This document shows, one piece after another, positions 8,470 to 18,037 of a DNA stretch of 64,000 nt; position 1 is the stretch's first letter, and each line of letters opens with the position of its first letter. The notes under the pieces were generated by a model that saw only the letters and a program-made list of their open reading frames with translations, had not been told where the DNA came from and did not search any database. This stretch comes from Castellaniella sp. S9 (lineage in GTDB: Bacteria > Pseudomonadota > Gammaproteobacteria > Burkholderiales > Burkholderiaceae_B), in NCBI RefSeq assembly GCF_027257175.1, contig NZ_JAPFGD010000009.1:118105-182104 (forward strand), given 5' to 3'. The position numbers were made by a program, and so were the translations under genes.

Positions 8470-11339
8470 TGCGCTGGAAACTCTCTTGGCCGAAGCTGGC
8501 CGCATCCAGTGCTGGCGATGAAGAGCAACCGGACGGCTGGAAGCGCCATGTTGAGGCCTTGCGCCAGGCCGGTATTCCCGAACCCGGCTCGGCGGTCCGC
8601 GGGCGCAGGTCGGCAACGGTGGCCGACGAGCAGGCGCTGTACGACGTCGCGCCTTCGTTCGTGGAACTGCTGCCTTGGGTGGAGTTCCTGCCCGAGTCGA
8701 AGGCCATGCTGCTGGAGGACGGGCAATCGGTCGCGGCCTTCTACGAGTTGGTGCCGCTGGGCACCGAGGGCCGGGAACCCGGCTGGCTCGCACATGCCCG
8801 GGATGCCCTGGAGAATGCGCTGCAAGACAGCTTCGATGAATTGGACGAGCACCCCTGGGTACTCCAGCTCTACGCCCAGGACGAGGCCAGCTTCGACCAG
8901 TACATGCAGACCCTGCGCGACTACGTGCAGCCGCGCGCACGCGATACAGCTTTCACCGAGTTCTACCTGCGCTTTTTCGGTCATCACCTGCGCGCGGTGG
9001 CCAAGCCGGGTGGCCTGTTCGAGGACACCGTGGTCACGCGCCTGCGCTGGCGCGGCCAAAGCCGGCGTGTACGGATGGTGGTCTATCGGCGTTCCAGCGG
9101 ACAGGCGAGCCGCCGTGGCCAGACGCCGGAGCAGATGCTCAATATCGTCTGCGATCGCCTGTGTGGTGGCTTGGCCAACGCCGGTATTCAGGCCCGGCGT
9201 ATGGTCGCAACCGACGTTCACGACTGGCTGCTGCGGTGGTTCAACCCCAATCCCGCGTTGCTCGGGCCTGCGGTCGAGGACCGCGAGCGCTTCTATGCGT
9301 TGGCACGCTATCCCGATGAGACCGAAGACGGCGAGATCGAACTGGCGAGCGGACGGGATTTCAGCCAACGGTTGTTCTTTGGGCAACCGCGCTCCGACGT
9401 AGCGCGCGGTACCTGGACCTTCGACGGCATGCCGCACCGCGTGCTGATCACCGACCGGCTACGGATGCCACCCGGCGCCGGGCATCTGACCGGAGAGACC
9501 CGCAAGGGCGATGCGATCAACACGCTGTTCGACCAGATGCCCGAAGACACCTTGATGTGCCTGACGATGGTCGCCACACCGCAGGATGTCCTCGAATCGG
9601 ATTTGAATCACCTGGCGAAGAAGGCCGTGGGCGAAACCCTGGCATCCGAGCAGACGCTCAAGGATGTGCACGAGGCCCGTTCGCTCATCGGCAGCGCGCA
9701 CAAGCTCTACCGGGGCACGCTGGCGTTCTACCTGCGCGGGCGTGACGAAGCCGAGCTGAACCGTCGCGGGCTGGATCTGGCGAACGTGATGCTCAACGCC
9801 GGCTTGCAGCCGGTGCGCGAGGACGACGAGGTGGCGCCGCTCAACAGCTACCTGCGCTGGCTGCCGTGCTGCTACAACCCCAGCCAAGACCGGCGCAAGT
9901 GGTACACGCAACTCATGTTCGCCCAGCACGCGGCGAATCTGTCGCCGGTATGGGGCCGTGCTCAGGGCACCGGGCACCCCGGCATCACGATGTTCAACCG
10001 CGGCGGCGGCCCGATCACTTTCGACCCGCTCAACCGCCTGGACCGACAGATGAATGCCCATCTGTTCCTGTTCGGCCCAACCGGCTCGGGCAAAAGCGCC
10101 ACGCTCAACAACCTGCTGAACCAGGTCACGGCCATCTACCGGCCGCGGCTCTTCATCGTGGAGGCTGGCAACAGCTTCGGTTTGTTCAGCGAATTTGCCA
10201 GGCGTTTGGGTCTGACGGTCAACCGCGTGAAGCTGGCCCCTGGCTCGGGCGTGACCCTGGCGCCGTTTGCCGATGCGCGCCGGCTGATCGAGACACCCAG
10301 CGACGTGCAAACGCTCGATGCCGATGCGCTGGACGAAGAGCTGCCACCCGATGCCTCGGCCATGGAGCCGGACGAGCAACGCGACGTACTGGGCGAGTTG
10401 GAGATCACCGCGCGGTTGATGATCACAGGTGGGGAAGACAAGGAAGAAGCCCGCATGACGCGGGCCGACCGCTCGCTGATCCGCCAGTGCATTCTGGATG
10501 CTGCCGAGCGCTGCGTGGCCAAGAGGCGCACGGTGCTCACGCGTGATGTGCGTGATGCGTTGCGCGCGCGGGGCAACGACAGCACGCTGCCAGAGATGCG
10601 GCGCGTGCGGCTGCTGGAGATGGCGGACGCAATGGACATGTTCTGCCAGGGCACGGATGGCGAGATGTTCGATCGGGACGGTTCCCCTTGGCCCGAGGCC
10701 GACATCACTCTGGTGGATCTCGCGACCTATGCTCGCGAGGGCTACAACGCGCAGCTCTCCATCGCGTACATCAGCCTGATCAGCACGGTGAACAACATCG
10801 CCGAGCGCGACCAGTATCTGGGCCGACCGATCGTCAATGTGACCGACGAAGGCCACATCATCACCAAGAACCCGTTGCTCGCGCCCTACGTCGTGAAGAT
10901 CACGAAGATGTGGCGCAAGTTGGGCGCGTGGTTCTGGCTCGCGACGCAGAACATTGACGATCTGCCCCGTGCCGCAGAACCCATGCTCAACATGATCGAG
11001 TGGTGGATCTGCCTGTCGATGCCGCCGGACGAGGTGGAGAAGATCGCGCGCTTTCGCGAACTCTCGCCCGCGCAGAAGGCGTTGATGCTTTCCGCACGCA
11101 AGGAAGCAGGGAAATTCACCGAAGGCGTGATCCTGTCGAAGTCGATGGAGGTGCTGTTTCGGGCCGTACCGCCAAGCCTCTACCTCGCACTCGCGCAGAC
11201 CGAACCCGAGGAGAAGGCCGAACGCTACCAGCTCATGCAGCAGTACGGCATCACCGAACTGGAGGCGGCCTTCAAGGTGGCCGAGAACATCGACCAGGCA
11301 CGCGGCATCGAGTCGCCGGCCCTGGACCTGCCGCAATAG
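8469..11339 (+). CDS. Conjugative transfer ATPase, TIGR03744 (PFL_4706) family, VirB4/TraC-like
   Basis: A 956-residue ATPase that powers pilus assembly and substrate transfer at the inner membrane. The Walker A motif GPTGSGKSAT is near residue 537, Walker B-like NVTDEGHIITK lies near residue 795, and ATQNIDDL follows near residue 830, matching VirB4 motifs. There is an acidic insert at about 610-650. I took ATG 8469 rather than TTG 8466 because it gives the one-base overlap with the lipoprotein gene. Confidence 0.95.
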   Translation: MRWKLSWPKLAASSAGDEEQPDGWKRHVEALRQAGIPEPGSAVRGRRSATVADEQALYDVAPSFVELLPWVEFLPESKAMLLEDGQSVAAFYELVPLGTEGREPGWLAHARDALENALQDSFDELDEHPWVLQLYAQDEASFDQYMQTLRDYVQPRARDTAFTEFYLRFFGHHLRAVAKPGGLFEDTVVTRLRWRGQSRRVRMVVYRRSSGQASRRGQTPEQMLNIVCDRLCGGLANAGIQARRMVATDVHDWLLRWFNPNPALLGPAVEDRERFYALARYPDETEDGEIELASGRDFSQRLFFGQPRSDVARGTWTFDGMPHRVLITDRLRMPPGAGHLTGETRKGDAINTLFDQMPEDTLMCLTMVATPQDVLESDLNHLAKKAVGETLASEQTLKDVHEARSLIGSAHKLYRGTLAFYLRGRDEAELNRRGLDLANVMLNAGLQPVREDDEVAPLNSYLRWLPCCYNPSQDRRKWYTQLMFAQHAANLSPVWGRAQGTGHPGITMFNRGGGPITFDPLNRLDRQMNAHLFLFGPTGSGKSATLNNLLNQVTAIYRPRLFIVEAGNSFGLFSEFARRLGLTVNRVKLAPGSGVTLAPFADARRLIETPSDVQTLDADALDEELPPDASAMEPDEQRDVLGELEITARLMITGGEDKEEARMTRADRSLIRQCILDAAERCVAKRRTVLTRDVRDALRARGNDSTLPEMRRVRLLEMADAMDMFCQGTDGEMFDRDGSPWPEADITLVDLATYAREGYNAQLSIAYISLISTVNNIAERDQYLGRPIVNVTDEGHIITKNPLLAPYVVKITKMWRKLGAWFWLATQNIDDLPRAAEPMLNMIEWWICLSMPPDEVEKIARFRELSPAQKALMLSARKEAGKFTEGVILSKSMEVLFRAVPPSLYLALAQTEPEEKAERYQLMQQYGITELEAAFKVAENIDQARGIESPALDLPQ

Positions 11340-11351
11340 CCGGAGAACGCC

Positions 11352-12116
11352 ATGGAGCCGAAACGTCCCTTCATTCCGATGCAAGTGCAGGCGTTCCGTC
11401 GCCATCGCTCGCGGAAGCGCTGGATCTGGGTCTCGGCCGCTACGCTGGTCGCGCTACTGCTGATCTGGCTCGTGTTCCAGTCGTCCGGCGAATCCTTAAC
11501 GCAGTCGTCCGCCCCGGACAGCGCTGCGCAGGCGGCGGGGCCGCCGTGGCAGATGGGCAACCAGGACGGCCGCTTTACGCTGACGCTCTATGCCGACCTG
11601 GAATGCCCGTTCTGCCGGGATTATTTTCCGAGGCTCAAGCAGTGGGTGGGAGCCAATACCGACGTTGCCTTGCAATGGCATCACCAGCCGCTGGCCGCGC
11701 ATGAGCCGGCCGCGTCCGCCGAAGCACGCCTGGCCGAATGCGCCGCTGAGGTCGGCGGGCAAGCTGCCTTCTGGCGGGCCATCGAATGGGTCTATGCCCA
11801 TACACGCAGCGACGGCCAGGGCTTGCCCGACGGCCTGAGCTATCCAGACCTTACGCCCGCCATCGAGCACTGTCTGGCAAGCAAGCGGCCGGATGCGGTG
11901 ATCCGCGCCCAGGCCGAGGAAGCCACGAAGGGCGGCGTGACCGCCACGCCATCTATCCGGCTGCATGATCGCCAGACCGGTCAGGCAATCCTACTGCAAG
12001 GGCCGATCGAGGGCGACTCCTTGCTTTCGGCCATGGACATGCTGTCGGCTGACGACTCGGCCGCCGCACCGACCACCGAAATGCCTGCCGACGTTGTCGG
12101 CGACATGCCCAGGTAG
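11352..12116 (+). CDS. Membrane-anchored thioredoxin/DsbA-like protein of the ICE
   Basis: A 254-residue protein with an N-terminal membrane anchor (about residues 26-43) and a thioredoxin-fold domain. The active site CPFC (C85, C88) is in ADLECPFCRDYF, typical of DsbA/DsbG-like oxidoreductases. The cis-proline loop is probably GVTATPSIRL. It probably forms or repairs disulfides in the cysteine-rich periplasmic proteins encoded just downstream. It starts 12 bases after the ATPase gene. Confidence 0.85.
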   Translation: MEPKRPFIPMQVQAFRRHRSRKRWIWVSAATLVALLLIWLVFQSSGESLTQSSAPDSAAQAAGPPWQMGNQDGRFTLTLYADLECPFCRDYFPRLKQWVGANTDVALQWHHQPLAAHEPAASAEARLAECAAEVGGQAAFWRAIEWVYAHTRSDGQGLPDGLSYPDLTPAIEHCLASKRPDAVIRAQAEEATKGGVTATPSIRLHDRQTGQAILLQGPIEGDSLLSAMDMLSADDSAAAPTTEMPADVVGDMPR

Positions 12117-12240
12117 CCTGCGGTCCTTGAGGCTACGGCGCAGTCCTCTGCGCTGATCGCTACCCGTTCGCCTCGCATCCTGGCCGCGAACGATCACCGC
12201 ACCCGCGGTGGTGGATGCATCATGTTCCGTTGTTCCCATC

Positions 12241-12265
12241 CCCAGGAGGGCTTGCCCTCCCTGGG
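12241..12265 (+). repeat. GC-rich hairpin upstream of radC-like gene
   Basis: CCCAGGAGGGC and GCCCTCCCTGGG arms can pair around a two-base loop with a one-base bulge. It lies in the 184-base gap between the thioredoxin-like gene and the RadC-like gene. There is no U-run after it, so it could be an RNA stability or attenuation element rather than a classic terminator. The rest of the gap shows no gene. Confidence 0.5.
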
Positions 12266-12300
12266 CATGCGCCTCCGATCTCATCACCCGGAGGTTCGTC

Positions 12301-12795
12301 ATGTCTTTCGTCGTCAATGACTCCTGCGTGGAGTCGCTTTCCGTCGTCGCAGCCCAGCACGAAGACTGGATCATCCAGCAAGCCATCGCGCTGCTGGAAC
12401 AGCGGGTTTTCAAAGCCGGCCCCCGGCTCGACCGGCCAGCAGCCGTGCGGGACTACCTGCGTCTGAAACTGGTCGCCGAGCCCAACGAAGTATTCGTCGT
12501 TGTGTTCATGGACAGCCTGCACCAGGTGCTGGCCTACGAGCCGATGTTCAGAGGCACGATCAATTCGGCCACGGTGCACGCGCGTGTCATCGTGCAGCGT
12601 GCTTTGGAGCTGAATGCCGCCGCGGTCATTCTTTCGCACCAGCATCCCTCGGGAGCCACTGAGCCGTCGAGCGCCGACCGCGCGCTGACCCAGCAACTGC
12701 AGGCCGCGCTGGCGCTGATCGATGTTCGGGTACTGGATCACATCATCGTCGGCCAGGGAATTCCGTACTCCTTCGCGGAGCACGGCCTGCTGTAG
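12301..12795 (+). CDS. radC: RadC-like JAB/JAMM domain protein
   Basis: A 164-residue protein of the mobile-element RadC group, shorter than chromosomal RadC because it lacks the helix-hairpin-helix N-terminus. The metal-binding JAMM motif is seen as HQHPSG (H113, H115) with D126. Despite the name no DNA-repair role is proven; such genes are common in genomic islands. ATG 12301 follows GGAGG. It stands between hairpins and outside the tight translational coupling of its neighbours, suggesting separate expression. Confidence 0.9.
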   Translation: MSFVVNDSCVESLSVVAAQHEDWIIQQAIALLEQRVFKAGPRLDRPAAVRDYLRLKLVAEPNEVFVVVFMDSLHQVLAYEPMFRGTINSATVHARVIVQRALELNAAAVILSHQHPSGATEPSSADRALTQQLQAALALIDVRVLDHIIVGQGIPYSFAEHGLL

Positions 12796-12815
12796 CACAT
12801 CGCTTCATTGATCAC

Positions 12816-12837
12816 AGCGGGGGCTTCGGCCTCCGCT
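12816..12837 (+). terminator. Hairpin with UUCG loop after radC-like gene
   Basis: AGCGGGGGC, loop TTCG, GCCTCCGCT: nine paired positions with one G-U. UUCG tetraloops are very stable and common in terminators. It is followed by TCTTCCTT, a weak T-tract, 20 bases past the stop codon. Confidence 0.5.
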
Positions 12838-12954
12838 TCTTCCTTGCCGAGAAGCAAGCAGGTATGCGGGGTGTCCGCGATGCGCATTGTTTGTGGGGGC
12901 CGGACCGGGTTCGGCGTTTGACTATGGCCCTGATCAACTTCCGGGGCACGCGTC

Positions 12955-13401
12955 ATGCCAGCATCTTTTCCCAGGTCCGCTCCAAGCTGGCGAGCCCTTG
13001 GCCTGGCCGTTGTACTGCCGGTGTCCTTGGGTGTCTTCAGTCCGGCCACATTCGCTGCCGATGTGCTGGTCATCACCGACAGCCGCCATCCGGTCAAGAC
13101 TATGGGCGGCGAGCGGCTGATCGAGCTGGACGAAGCGTACCGGATTGAAGCGGAGCTTTCTGCGGAACTGCCCGCCGAACCCGAACAGGCGACCGCCCTC
13201 GTCAAGCGTCGGCTGAACAGCGGCGGCACCGACCTCCAACGCCGCATCGCTTCCGCCTACCAGGGCGTTGCCGACGCATGGAGCCTGGGCATCACCAGCA
13301 TCCCGGCCGTCGTGGTGGATCAACGCTACGTCGTCTATGGCGAACCCGATGTGGCCCGCGCTGTCGCGCGCATCGAGCAGCACCGGAGGGCCCAGCCGTG
13401 A
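12955..13401 (+). CDS. ICE protein, TIGR03757/DUF1525 family
   Basis: A 148-residue exported protein. The signal peptide runs to about residue 34 (SPATFAADV). The C-terminal TSIPAVVVDQRYVVYG resembles the end of a thioredoxin fold, as in TrbC/TraF-type transfer proteins, but no CXXC is present, so it is probably structural. It overlaps the GTG start of the next gene by 4 bases. Confidence 0.87.
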   Translation: MPASFPRSAPSWRALGLAVVLPVSLGVFSPATFAADVLVITDSRHPVKTMGGERLIELDEAYRIEAELSAELPAEPEQATALVKRRLNSGGTDLQRRIASAYQGVADAWSLGITSIPAVVVDQRYVVYGEPDVARAVARIEQHRRAQP

Positions 13402-14345
13402 CCCGCCCATTCGACCTGATGCGCCGCTTGCGTGCTGGCGTGGCATCCGTGCTGCTGCTCAGCGCCACGGGCAGCTATGCGCTCAACACCGCAACCATCG
13501 TCGGCTCGGTGGCATCGCCAGACTGCCTCGAATACCGCGTCGTCGGGATCTGCTACTGGCTGTACTGCACCTGGACCGGCTGCACGGTGCGCACGTCGGT
13601 CAAAGTGCGCCACTACATCCCGGATGCGGTCGTCTCCAGCTACAGCAATACCGGAGAAAACCCCTGGGCCGAGGTTCGGGCGATGAGCACGCCCAATCCT
13701 TCAGCTCAGGCCGGTGGTGACGGCACCACCAACGAAGACCACGAGAACAACCTCGCCAAATTCAAGAACGCGGATGTCATCGGGCATCCCGGCGTCGAGG
13801 TATTCAACCAGTTCGTCTCCTCATCGGGCTACTTCTGCGAGGGCGCGGGCACGGCGTTCATGCCGTATCTGCTCAGCACCTTGGACACGCTGGCCTGGCG
13901 CTACAACGTGCCCGAGATGGCCTACCCGGAGGCACTGATCCCCGGGACGCGCGAGATCGGCGTGCGCTCGACGTTGAACCTCTGGGGCAACGTGTATCCG
14001 CGCGGCGGCTTCCTGCATCAGACAGACGACCACAAGGCTGGTGCCGTGGTGGCCCAGCGTGCGGGCGATGTCGTCACTCGCCGCGGGCAGTTGCACGTGT
14101 ACCAGCCGCTGCTCGCCAACGCCCGTGATGGCTACTGGCCGGCTGGCGAGCTGGTCGAAGGCGACGCCTCGACGGGCAAGTGGCAGGAACTCACACCCGT
14201 CCTGTCATCGTCATGCTCGGTCTTCCCGCGCAACGGCTCCCTGACACAGGCCCAGCAAGGCGATTACGCGTGGGCGCTGTGGCGGCCCTATGCGTGCTGT
14301 GAACGCCGTGGGCAGGTGTTTCTTGGCAGCGTTGATTTCCTCTGA
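13398..14345 (+). CDS. ICE protein, TIGR03756 family, TraU-like
   Basis: A 315-residue exported protein. GTG 13398 is preferred because it overlaps the previous stop (GTGA) and gives a signal peptide ending near SYALN. Right after the signal come several cysteines (CLEY, GICYWLYC, TGC), with more near the C-terminus (CCERRG). Cysteine-rich TraU proteins need disulfides for pilus assembly and mating-pair stabilisation, which fits the upstream CPFC protein. Confidence 0.88.
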   Translation: MTRPFDLMRRLRAGVASVLLLSATGSYALNTATIVGSVASPDCLEYRVVGICYWLYCTWTGCTVRTSVKVRHYIPDAVVSSYSNTGENPWAEVRAMSTPNPSAQAGGDGTTNEDHENNLAKFKNADVIGHPGVEVFNQFVSSSGYFCEGAGTAFMPYLLSTLDTLAWRYNVPEMAYPEALIPGTREIGVRSTLNLWGNVYPRGGFLHQTDDHKAGAVVAQRAGDVVTRRGQLHVYQPLLANARDGYWPAGELVEGDASTGKWQELTPVLSSSCSVFPRNGSLTQAQQGDYAWALWRPYACCERRGQVFLGSVDFL

Positions 14346-14354
14346 GGTGCCACG

Positions 14355-15749
14355 ATGAAGCGTCCTGAACCGACGAATCTCTCCACCAGGGCGTACCGCC
14401 TGCTGCGTCCGACGGCACTGGCCGGCGCGCTCGCCCTGGGCTGCGGCCTGGCATGGGCACAGGCCGGATACCAGAACAGCGGCCCCGTCGTCGGCGATGA
14501 CGTCATGTACTCGATCGGCGGCGGCAGCGCAGTGTCCATGGGCCGCGCCGCCGGCATGCGTTCGATCGGGGTCGGCGTGGGGTGGAACAGCAACCTGATC
14601 TGCGGTGACATGAGCCTTCAGACCACCCTGCGCAATCAGCTCAATGGCATCACGAATGGTTTCCAGCAGATCATGGGTAACGTGATCCAGAGCGCCACGA
14701 GTGCCGTGGCATCCCTGCCGGCGCTGATCATCCAACGCGCCGATCCCGGTTTGTACAACTTGCTCACGAATGGCGTGCTGCAAGCGCGGCTGGATTTCGA
14801 CCGTTCCAAGCTGACGTGCCGCGCCATGGCCGAGAAGATGGCCGAGATGGCGGGCGGCCAGCTTGGCTGGAGCCAGATGGCCGAAGGCATGGCGCTGCGC
14901 GATGCGGTGTCGAGCACGGACGCCGTGTCGGCCATCGAGCAGGCCGAGACGCGCCGGGGCAATGATGGCGTGCCCTGGGTGGGCGGCAGCAATGCCGGTG
15001 GCGCAGGCCAGCCGGCTATTCGGGTGGTCGGCGATGTCACTCGCGCGGGCTACAACCTGGTCAACGGCCGTGGCGTGACCGACACGTCATCCATCGCATC
15101 AGCCAGTTGCGTGAGCCTGTCGTGCCAGACCTGGACCTCGCCGCAGCAGGCGATCGAATGGGCCACACGGGTCCTCGGGGAGCAGGAGCAGCGCACCTGC
15201 GATGCCTGCACCAAGACCGAGACGGTGCCCGGCGTCGGACTGACGCCGCTGATCCAGGAAGAATACGAGGTGAAGCTGGAAACCTTGCAGGAGCTGATCT
15301 CGGGGACGCGCAACACGACCTTCGAGAACCTGCGCGAGGCCGGCAGCACGTCGCTGCCGATCACGCGCGGCGTGATCGAGGCACTGCGCGACGAGCCGGA
15401 CCAGGACCTGCTCGCGCGACGCCTAGCGTCCGAGGTCGCGCTCTCGTCGGTGCTGGAGAAAGCATTGCTGCTCCAGCGGACCCTGCTGACGGGCAAGAAG
15501 GAACCCAACGTGGCGGCCAACCAGTTGGCGGTCGAGGCGGTGAACCACGAGAGCGACACGCTCGACCGCGAGATCCGCAACCTCAAGACCGAGCTGGAGC
15601 TGCGCCGCGAGCTGGCCAACAACTCGCCGATGGCCATCATCCAGCGCCACGGTACGCGCGCGGCGGGTTCGCGCGGCGTCTATGAGGGGGACCCGGTGCC
15701 CGACCGCCTCGACCAGTTGCAGAAGGGCAACCCGGGAGGCCGGCCATGA
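14355..15749 (+). CDS. ICE protein, TIGR03755 (PFL_4711) family, possibly TraH-like
   Basis: A 464-residue exported protein with a signal peptide (to about residue 36, LAWAQAG). Cysteines occur at SNLICGD, LTCRAM, SCVSLSCQ and TCDACT. The C-terminal 150 residues are heptad-like and charged, suggesting coiled coil. Gene order after the TraU-like protein matches the TraH position of F-like systems; that comparison is inference. It overlaps the next gene by ATGA. Confidence 0.87.
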   Translation: MKRPEPTNLSTRAYRLLRPTALAGALALGCGLAWAQAGYQNSGPVVGDDVMYSIGGGSAVSMGRAAGMRSIGVGVGWNSNLICGDMSLQTTLRNQLNGITNGFQQIMGNVIQSATSAVASLPALIIQRADPGLYNLLTNGVLQARLDFDRSKLTCRAMAEKMAEMAGGQLGWSQMAEGMALRDAVSSTDAVSAIEQAETRRGNDGVPWVGGSNAGGAGQPAIRVVGDVTRAGYNLVNGRGVTDTSSIASASCVSLSCQTWTSPQQAIEWATRVLGEQEQRTCDACTKTETVPGVGLTPLIQEEYEVKLETLQELISGTRNTTFENLREAGSTSLPITRGVIEALRDEPDQDLLARRLASEVALSSVLEKALLLQRTLLTGKKEPNVAANQLAVEAVNHESDTLDREIRNLKTELELRRELANNSPMAIIQRHGTRAAGSRGVYEGDPVPDRLDQLQKGNPGGRP

Positions 15750-16105
15750 GTCCGCGCGCGAACTGGCTGGGCCGGCTGTTCAGCCGGCACGCGGTGAAGG
15801 CGCTGCTATGGACGGTGGTGATCATCGCGGCTGCCGTGGGGGCCAACGTCGTCGGCATCTACCTGGTCGGCAGCGTTGACGGCTGGGAGCAGTGGCTGGC
15901 CGCCACTGCGGGCTACTTCCTGGTGTGGCGGCTGTGCCTGTACGGCGCGACAGCCTATGGATGGGTCTGGATGCGCCGCCGGTTGCTGGCGCGCGAGGCC
16001 CAGAACGGCGCGGATGGGCAGGCACGGCGCCGCCTGGTGCGCAGCGAGATCGCTGGCGTCATCGCAATCGTAGCGCTGGAAGCCAGCCTGCTGATGCAGG
16101 GCTGA
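15746..16105 (+). CDS. Small ICE membrane protein of unknown function
   Basis: A 119-residue protein with about three hydrophobic segments (residues 17-40, 48-70 and 98-118). A gene of this size lies at this place, between the TIGR03755 and TraG-like genes, in related elements. I cannot assign a function. It overlaps the upstream gene by 4 bases and ends 15 bases before traG. Confidence 0.75.
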   Translation: MSPRANWLGRLFSRHAVKALLWTVVIIAAAVGANVVGIYLVGSVDGWEQWLAATAGYFLVWRLCLYGATAYGWVWMRRRLLAREAQNGADGQARRRLVRSEIAGVIAIVALEASLLMQG

Positions 16106-16120
16106 GGGGAGATTCAGGCA

Positions 16121-17644
16121 ATGACGCTTTTTACGACCGACTACCTGGAGTACTACCTCACCCTAGTCTCCTGGATCGTCCATAACGGAATCTGGGCCGT
16201 GCTGGTGTCCAGCGGGGTATTCGCGTTGCCTTTCGTGGCGATCATCGTGCAGGAATGGCTCAAGGCACGCGCGGAAGGCGCGGACGAGGGCAACAAGGGC
16301 GTGCTGTCGGCTGCGCGCATTGAGAACCGGGTGTTCGTCGCCATCGTGGTGGTGATGTTCGCTGGCATTCCGTTCATCGACGTGGACCTCAACACCATCC
16401 AGTACGACAGCTCGCGCTCGGCGCAGTGCCAGGTCAGCGTGCCGCAGCCTACCGGCACGGGCTGGTCGCAGTCCTTCTCGACGCTCAACAACCAGAGCGC
16501 CAAGCTGCCGGTGTGGTGGGCCTTCATGCACGCGCTCTCGCGTGCGGTCACGGGAGCTTCCGTGGCGGCGATCCCTTGCGGCACTGATTTGCGGCAGATG
16601 CGGATGGAGATCGACGCCACGCGCATCGACGACCCGGTTTTGGCTCAGGAGGTCGCGGATTTCACGCACGACTGCTACGGGCCGGCCCGCGCCAAGCTGT
16701 TCATGCAGCGCCCGAACCTCGATGAGGCGCAGATGCACGACGTGACCTGGATTGGCTCCCGCTTTTTCACGGACACGGCCGGCTACTACGACAACTATCG
16801 GTCGAGCACGCCACGCGATGACTGGCCTTACGACAGTGACCGTGATGCTGGGCTGGCCCAAGTGTCCAGCGGCGGTGGCTATCCGACCTGCAGGCAATGG
16901 TGGGCCGACGGCAGCAATGGCTTGCGCGCGCGGCTGTTGGGCCAAGTGGACCCAAATCTGCTCACGCGGGTGGCGGGCTGGGCCGGGTTTCTGAGCCGCG
17001 CCGAGGTGGACGACTCCGTGATCCGCACCATCGCTTCACCGAGACAGCAGAAACTGAACCAGGGGAGCGTCTATACGGACTACGGTGGCCAGATCGACAA
17101 GACCTTGCCGAACGTCATCACGCGCGCGGCCGGCGACGTAGGAATGGCAGTCGGGGGAATCGCAGCGTTCCCTGCCATGGACGTCGTTCGCCAGGCGCTG
17201 CCCATGGTGCTCGCCTTGCTCAAGATGGCGCTGGTCATCTGCATCCCGCTCGTGCTGGTCATTGGCACCTATGACCTGAAGACGGTCGTTACCGTCAGCG
17301 TCGTGCAATTCGCGCTGTTCTTCGTGGATTTTTGGTTCCAGCTCGCACGCTGGATCGACAGCACTATCCTCGACGCGCTCTATGGGTGGGGCTGGGGCTG
17401 GAACCGGCCGCACAACAACTTTGATCCACTGGTCGGGTTGAACAATGCGTTCGGCGACATGCTCCTGAACTTCGTCATGGGCACAATGTTCATCGTAATG
17501 CCCACCTTCTGGGTCATGGCCTTGGCTTGGGCAGGCGTTCGCGCCGGCAACGTCCTTCAAGGCCTCGCTGGAGCCACGGGAGATGCCAAGGCTGCAGGGG
17601 GTAAAGGAGGAGGTATTGCGCTCAACGCCGTGTCGAAAAAGTGA
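16121..17644 (+). CDS. traG: Conjugal transfer protein TraG, N-terminal-domain type
   Basis: A 507-residue polytopic membrane protein. Hydrophobic segments are near residues 22-45 and 68-86, then a large periplasmic part with cysteines, then several segments between about 365 and 495. This matches the TraG-N domain proteins of MPF-G elements, which correspond to the membrane part of F TraG (pilus assembly and mating-pair stabilisation). It lacks the long C-terminal periplasmic domain of F TraG. It is the last gene of the long + strand operon. Confidence 0.88.
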   Translation: MTLFTTDYLEYYLTLVSWIVHNGIWAVLVSSGVFALPFVAIIVQEWLKARAEGADEGNKGVLSAARIENRVFVAIVVVMFAGIPFIDVDLNTIQYDSSRSAQCQVSVPQPTGTGWSQSFSTLNNQSAKLPVWWAFMHALSRAVTGASVAAIPCGTDLRQMRMEIDATRIDDPVLAQEVADFTHDCYGPARAKLFMQRPNLDEAQMHDVTWIGSRFFTDTAGYYDNYRSSTPRDDWPYDSDRDAGLAQVSSGGGYPTCRQWWADGSNGLRARLLGQVDPNLLTRVAGWAGFLSRAEVDDSVIRTIASPRQQKLNQGSVYTDYGGQIDKTLPNVITRAAGDVGMAVGGIAAFPAMDVVRQALPMVLALLKMALVICIPLVLVIGTYDLKTVVTVSVVQFALFFVDFWFQLARWIDSTILDALYGWGWGWNRPHNNFDPLVGLNNAFGDMLLNFVMGTMFIVMPTFWVMALAWAGVRAGNVLQGLAGATGDAKAAGGKGGGIALNAVSKK

Positions 17645-17650
17645 GTGCTG

Positions 17651-18010
17651 CTAATCATCCTCGACATGTGGATCAACGCGAAAGCCGTCATAGGTGTACA
17701 GGCCAAATCCCGCAGGCCCGTTTCTCCATTCCGGCTCGGGTAACTCGTGATCCAGATCAGCATTGCGGGCCATCCAAGCGGCAGCTATTGCGAACACCAG
17801 CAGCAGAGCCAGCCAGAAAGTGGTGTACAGGAGCACACCGAGCACGGCCAACTTGACCAACCACAGCAGCGCGGTGGCACCAGCCACCGGCACACCCTTG
17901 GAAACCAGCCAGTTCGACACTCGCCGTTCGCTGCGGGCATAGGCCCGCCACCCGCGGCCGACGCTGCGGCCAAGCCGTTCTGCGGTGCTGATGCGTGTTG
18001 TCGTGCTCAT
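17651..18010 (-). CDS. DUF3742 family membrane protein
   Basis: A 119-residue protein read on the - strand, converging on traG with a 6-base gap. An arginine-rich N-terminus is followed by one long or two short hydrophobic segments (about residues 45-84) and an acidic tail (HELPEPEW, DPHVEDD). It matches DUF3742 proteins that mark the end of the traG operon in this ICE type. Function unknown. Confidence 0.88.
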   Translation of the reverse strand: MSTTTRISTAERLGRSVGRGWRAYARSERRVSNWLVSKGVPVAGATALLWLVKLAVLGVLLYTTFWLALLLVFAIAAAWMARNADLDHELPEPEWRNGPAGFGLYTYDGFRVDPHVEDD

Positions 18011-18037
18011 GGTCGTCTCCTGCTACATGGGGGATGC

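Noticed and set aside
9459..11405. A 648-codon open frame on the - strand opposite the VirB4-like ATPase, and many similar long antisense frames in 1-20000.
   Set aside because: In GC-rich DNA the antisense third-position frame stays open. The product is His/Arg/Gln-rich with no domain, while the + strand frame encodes a clear ATPase.
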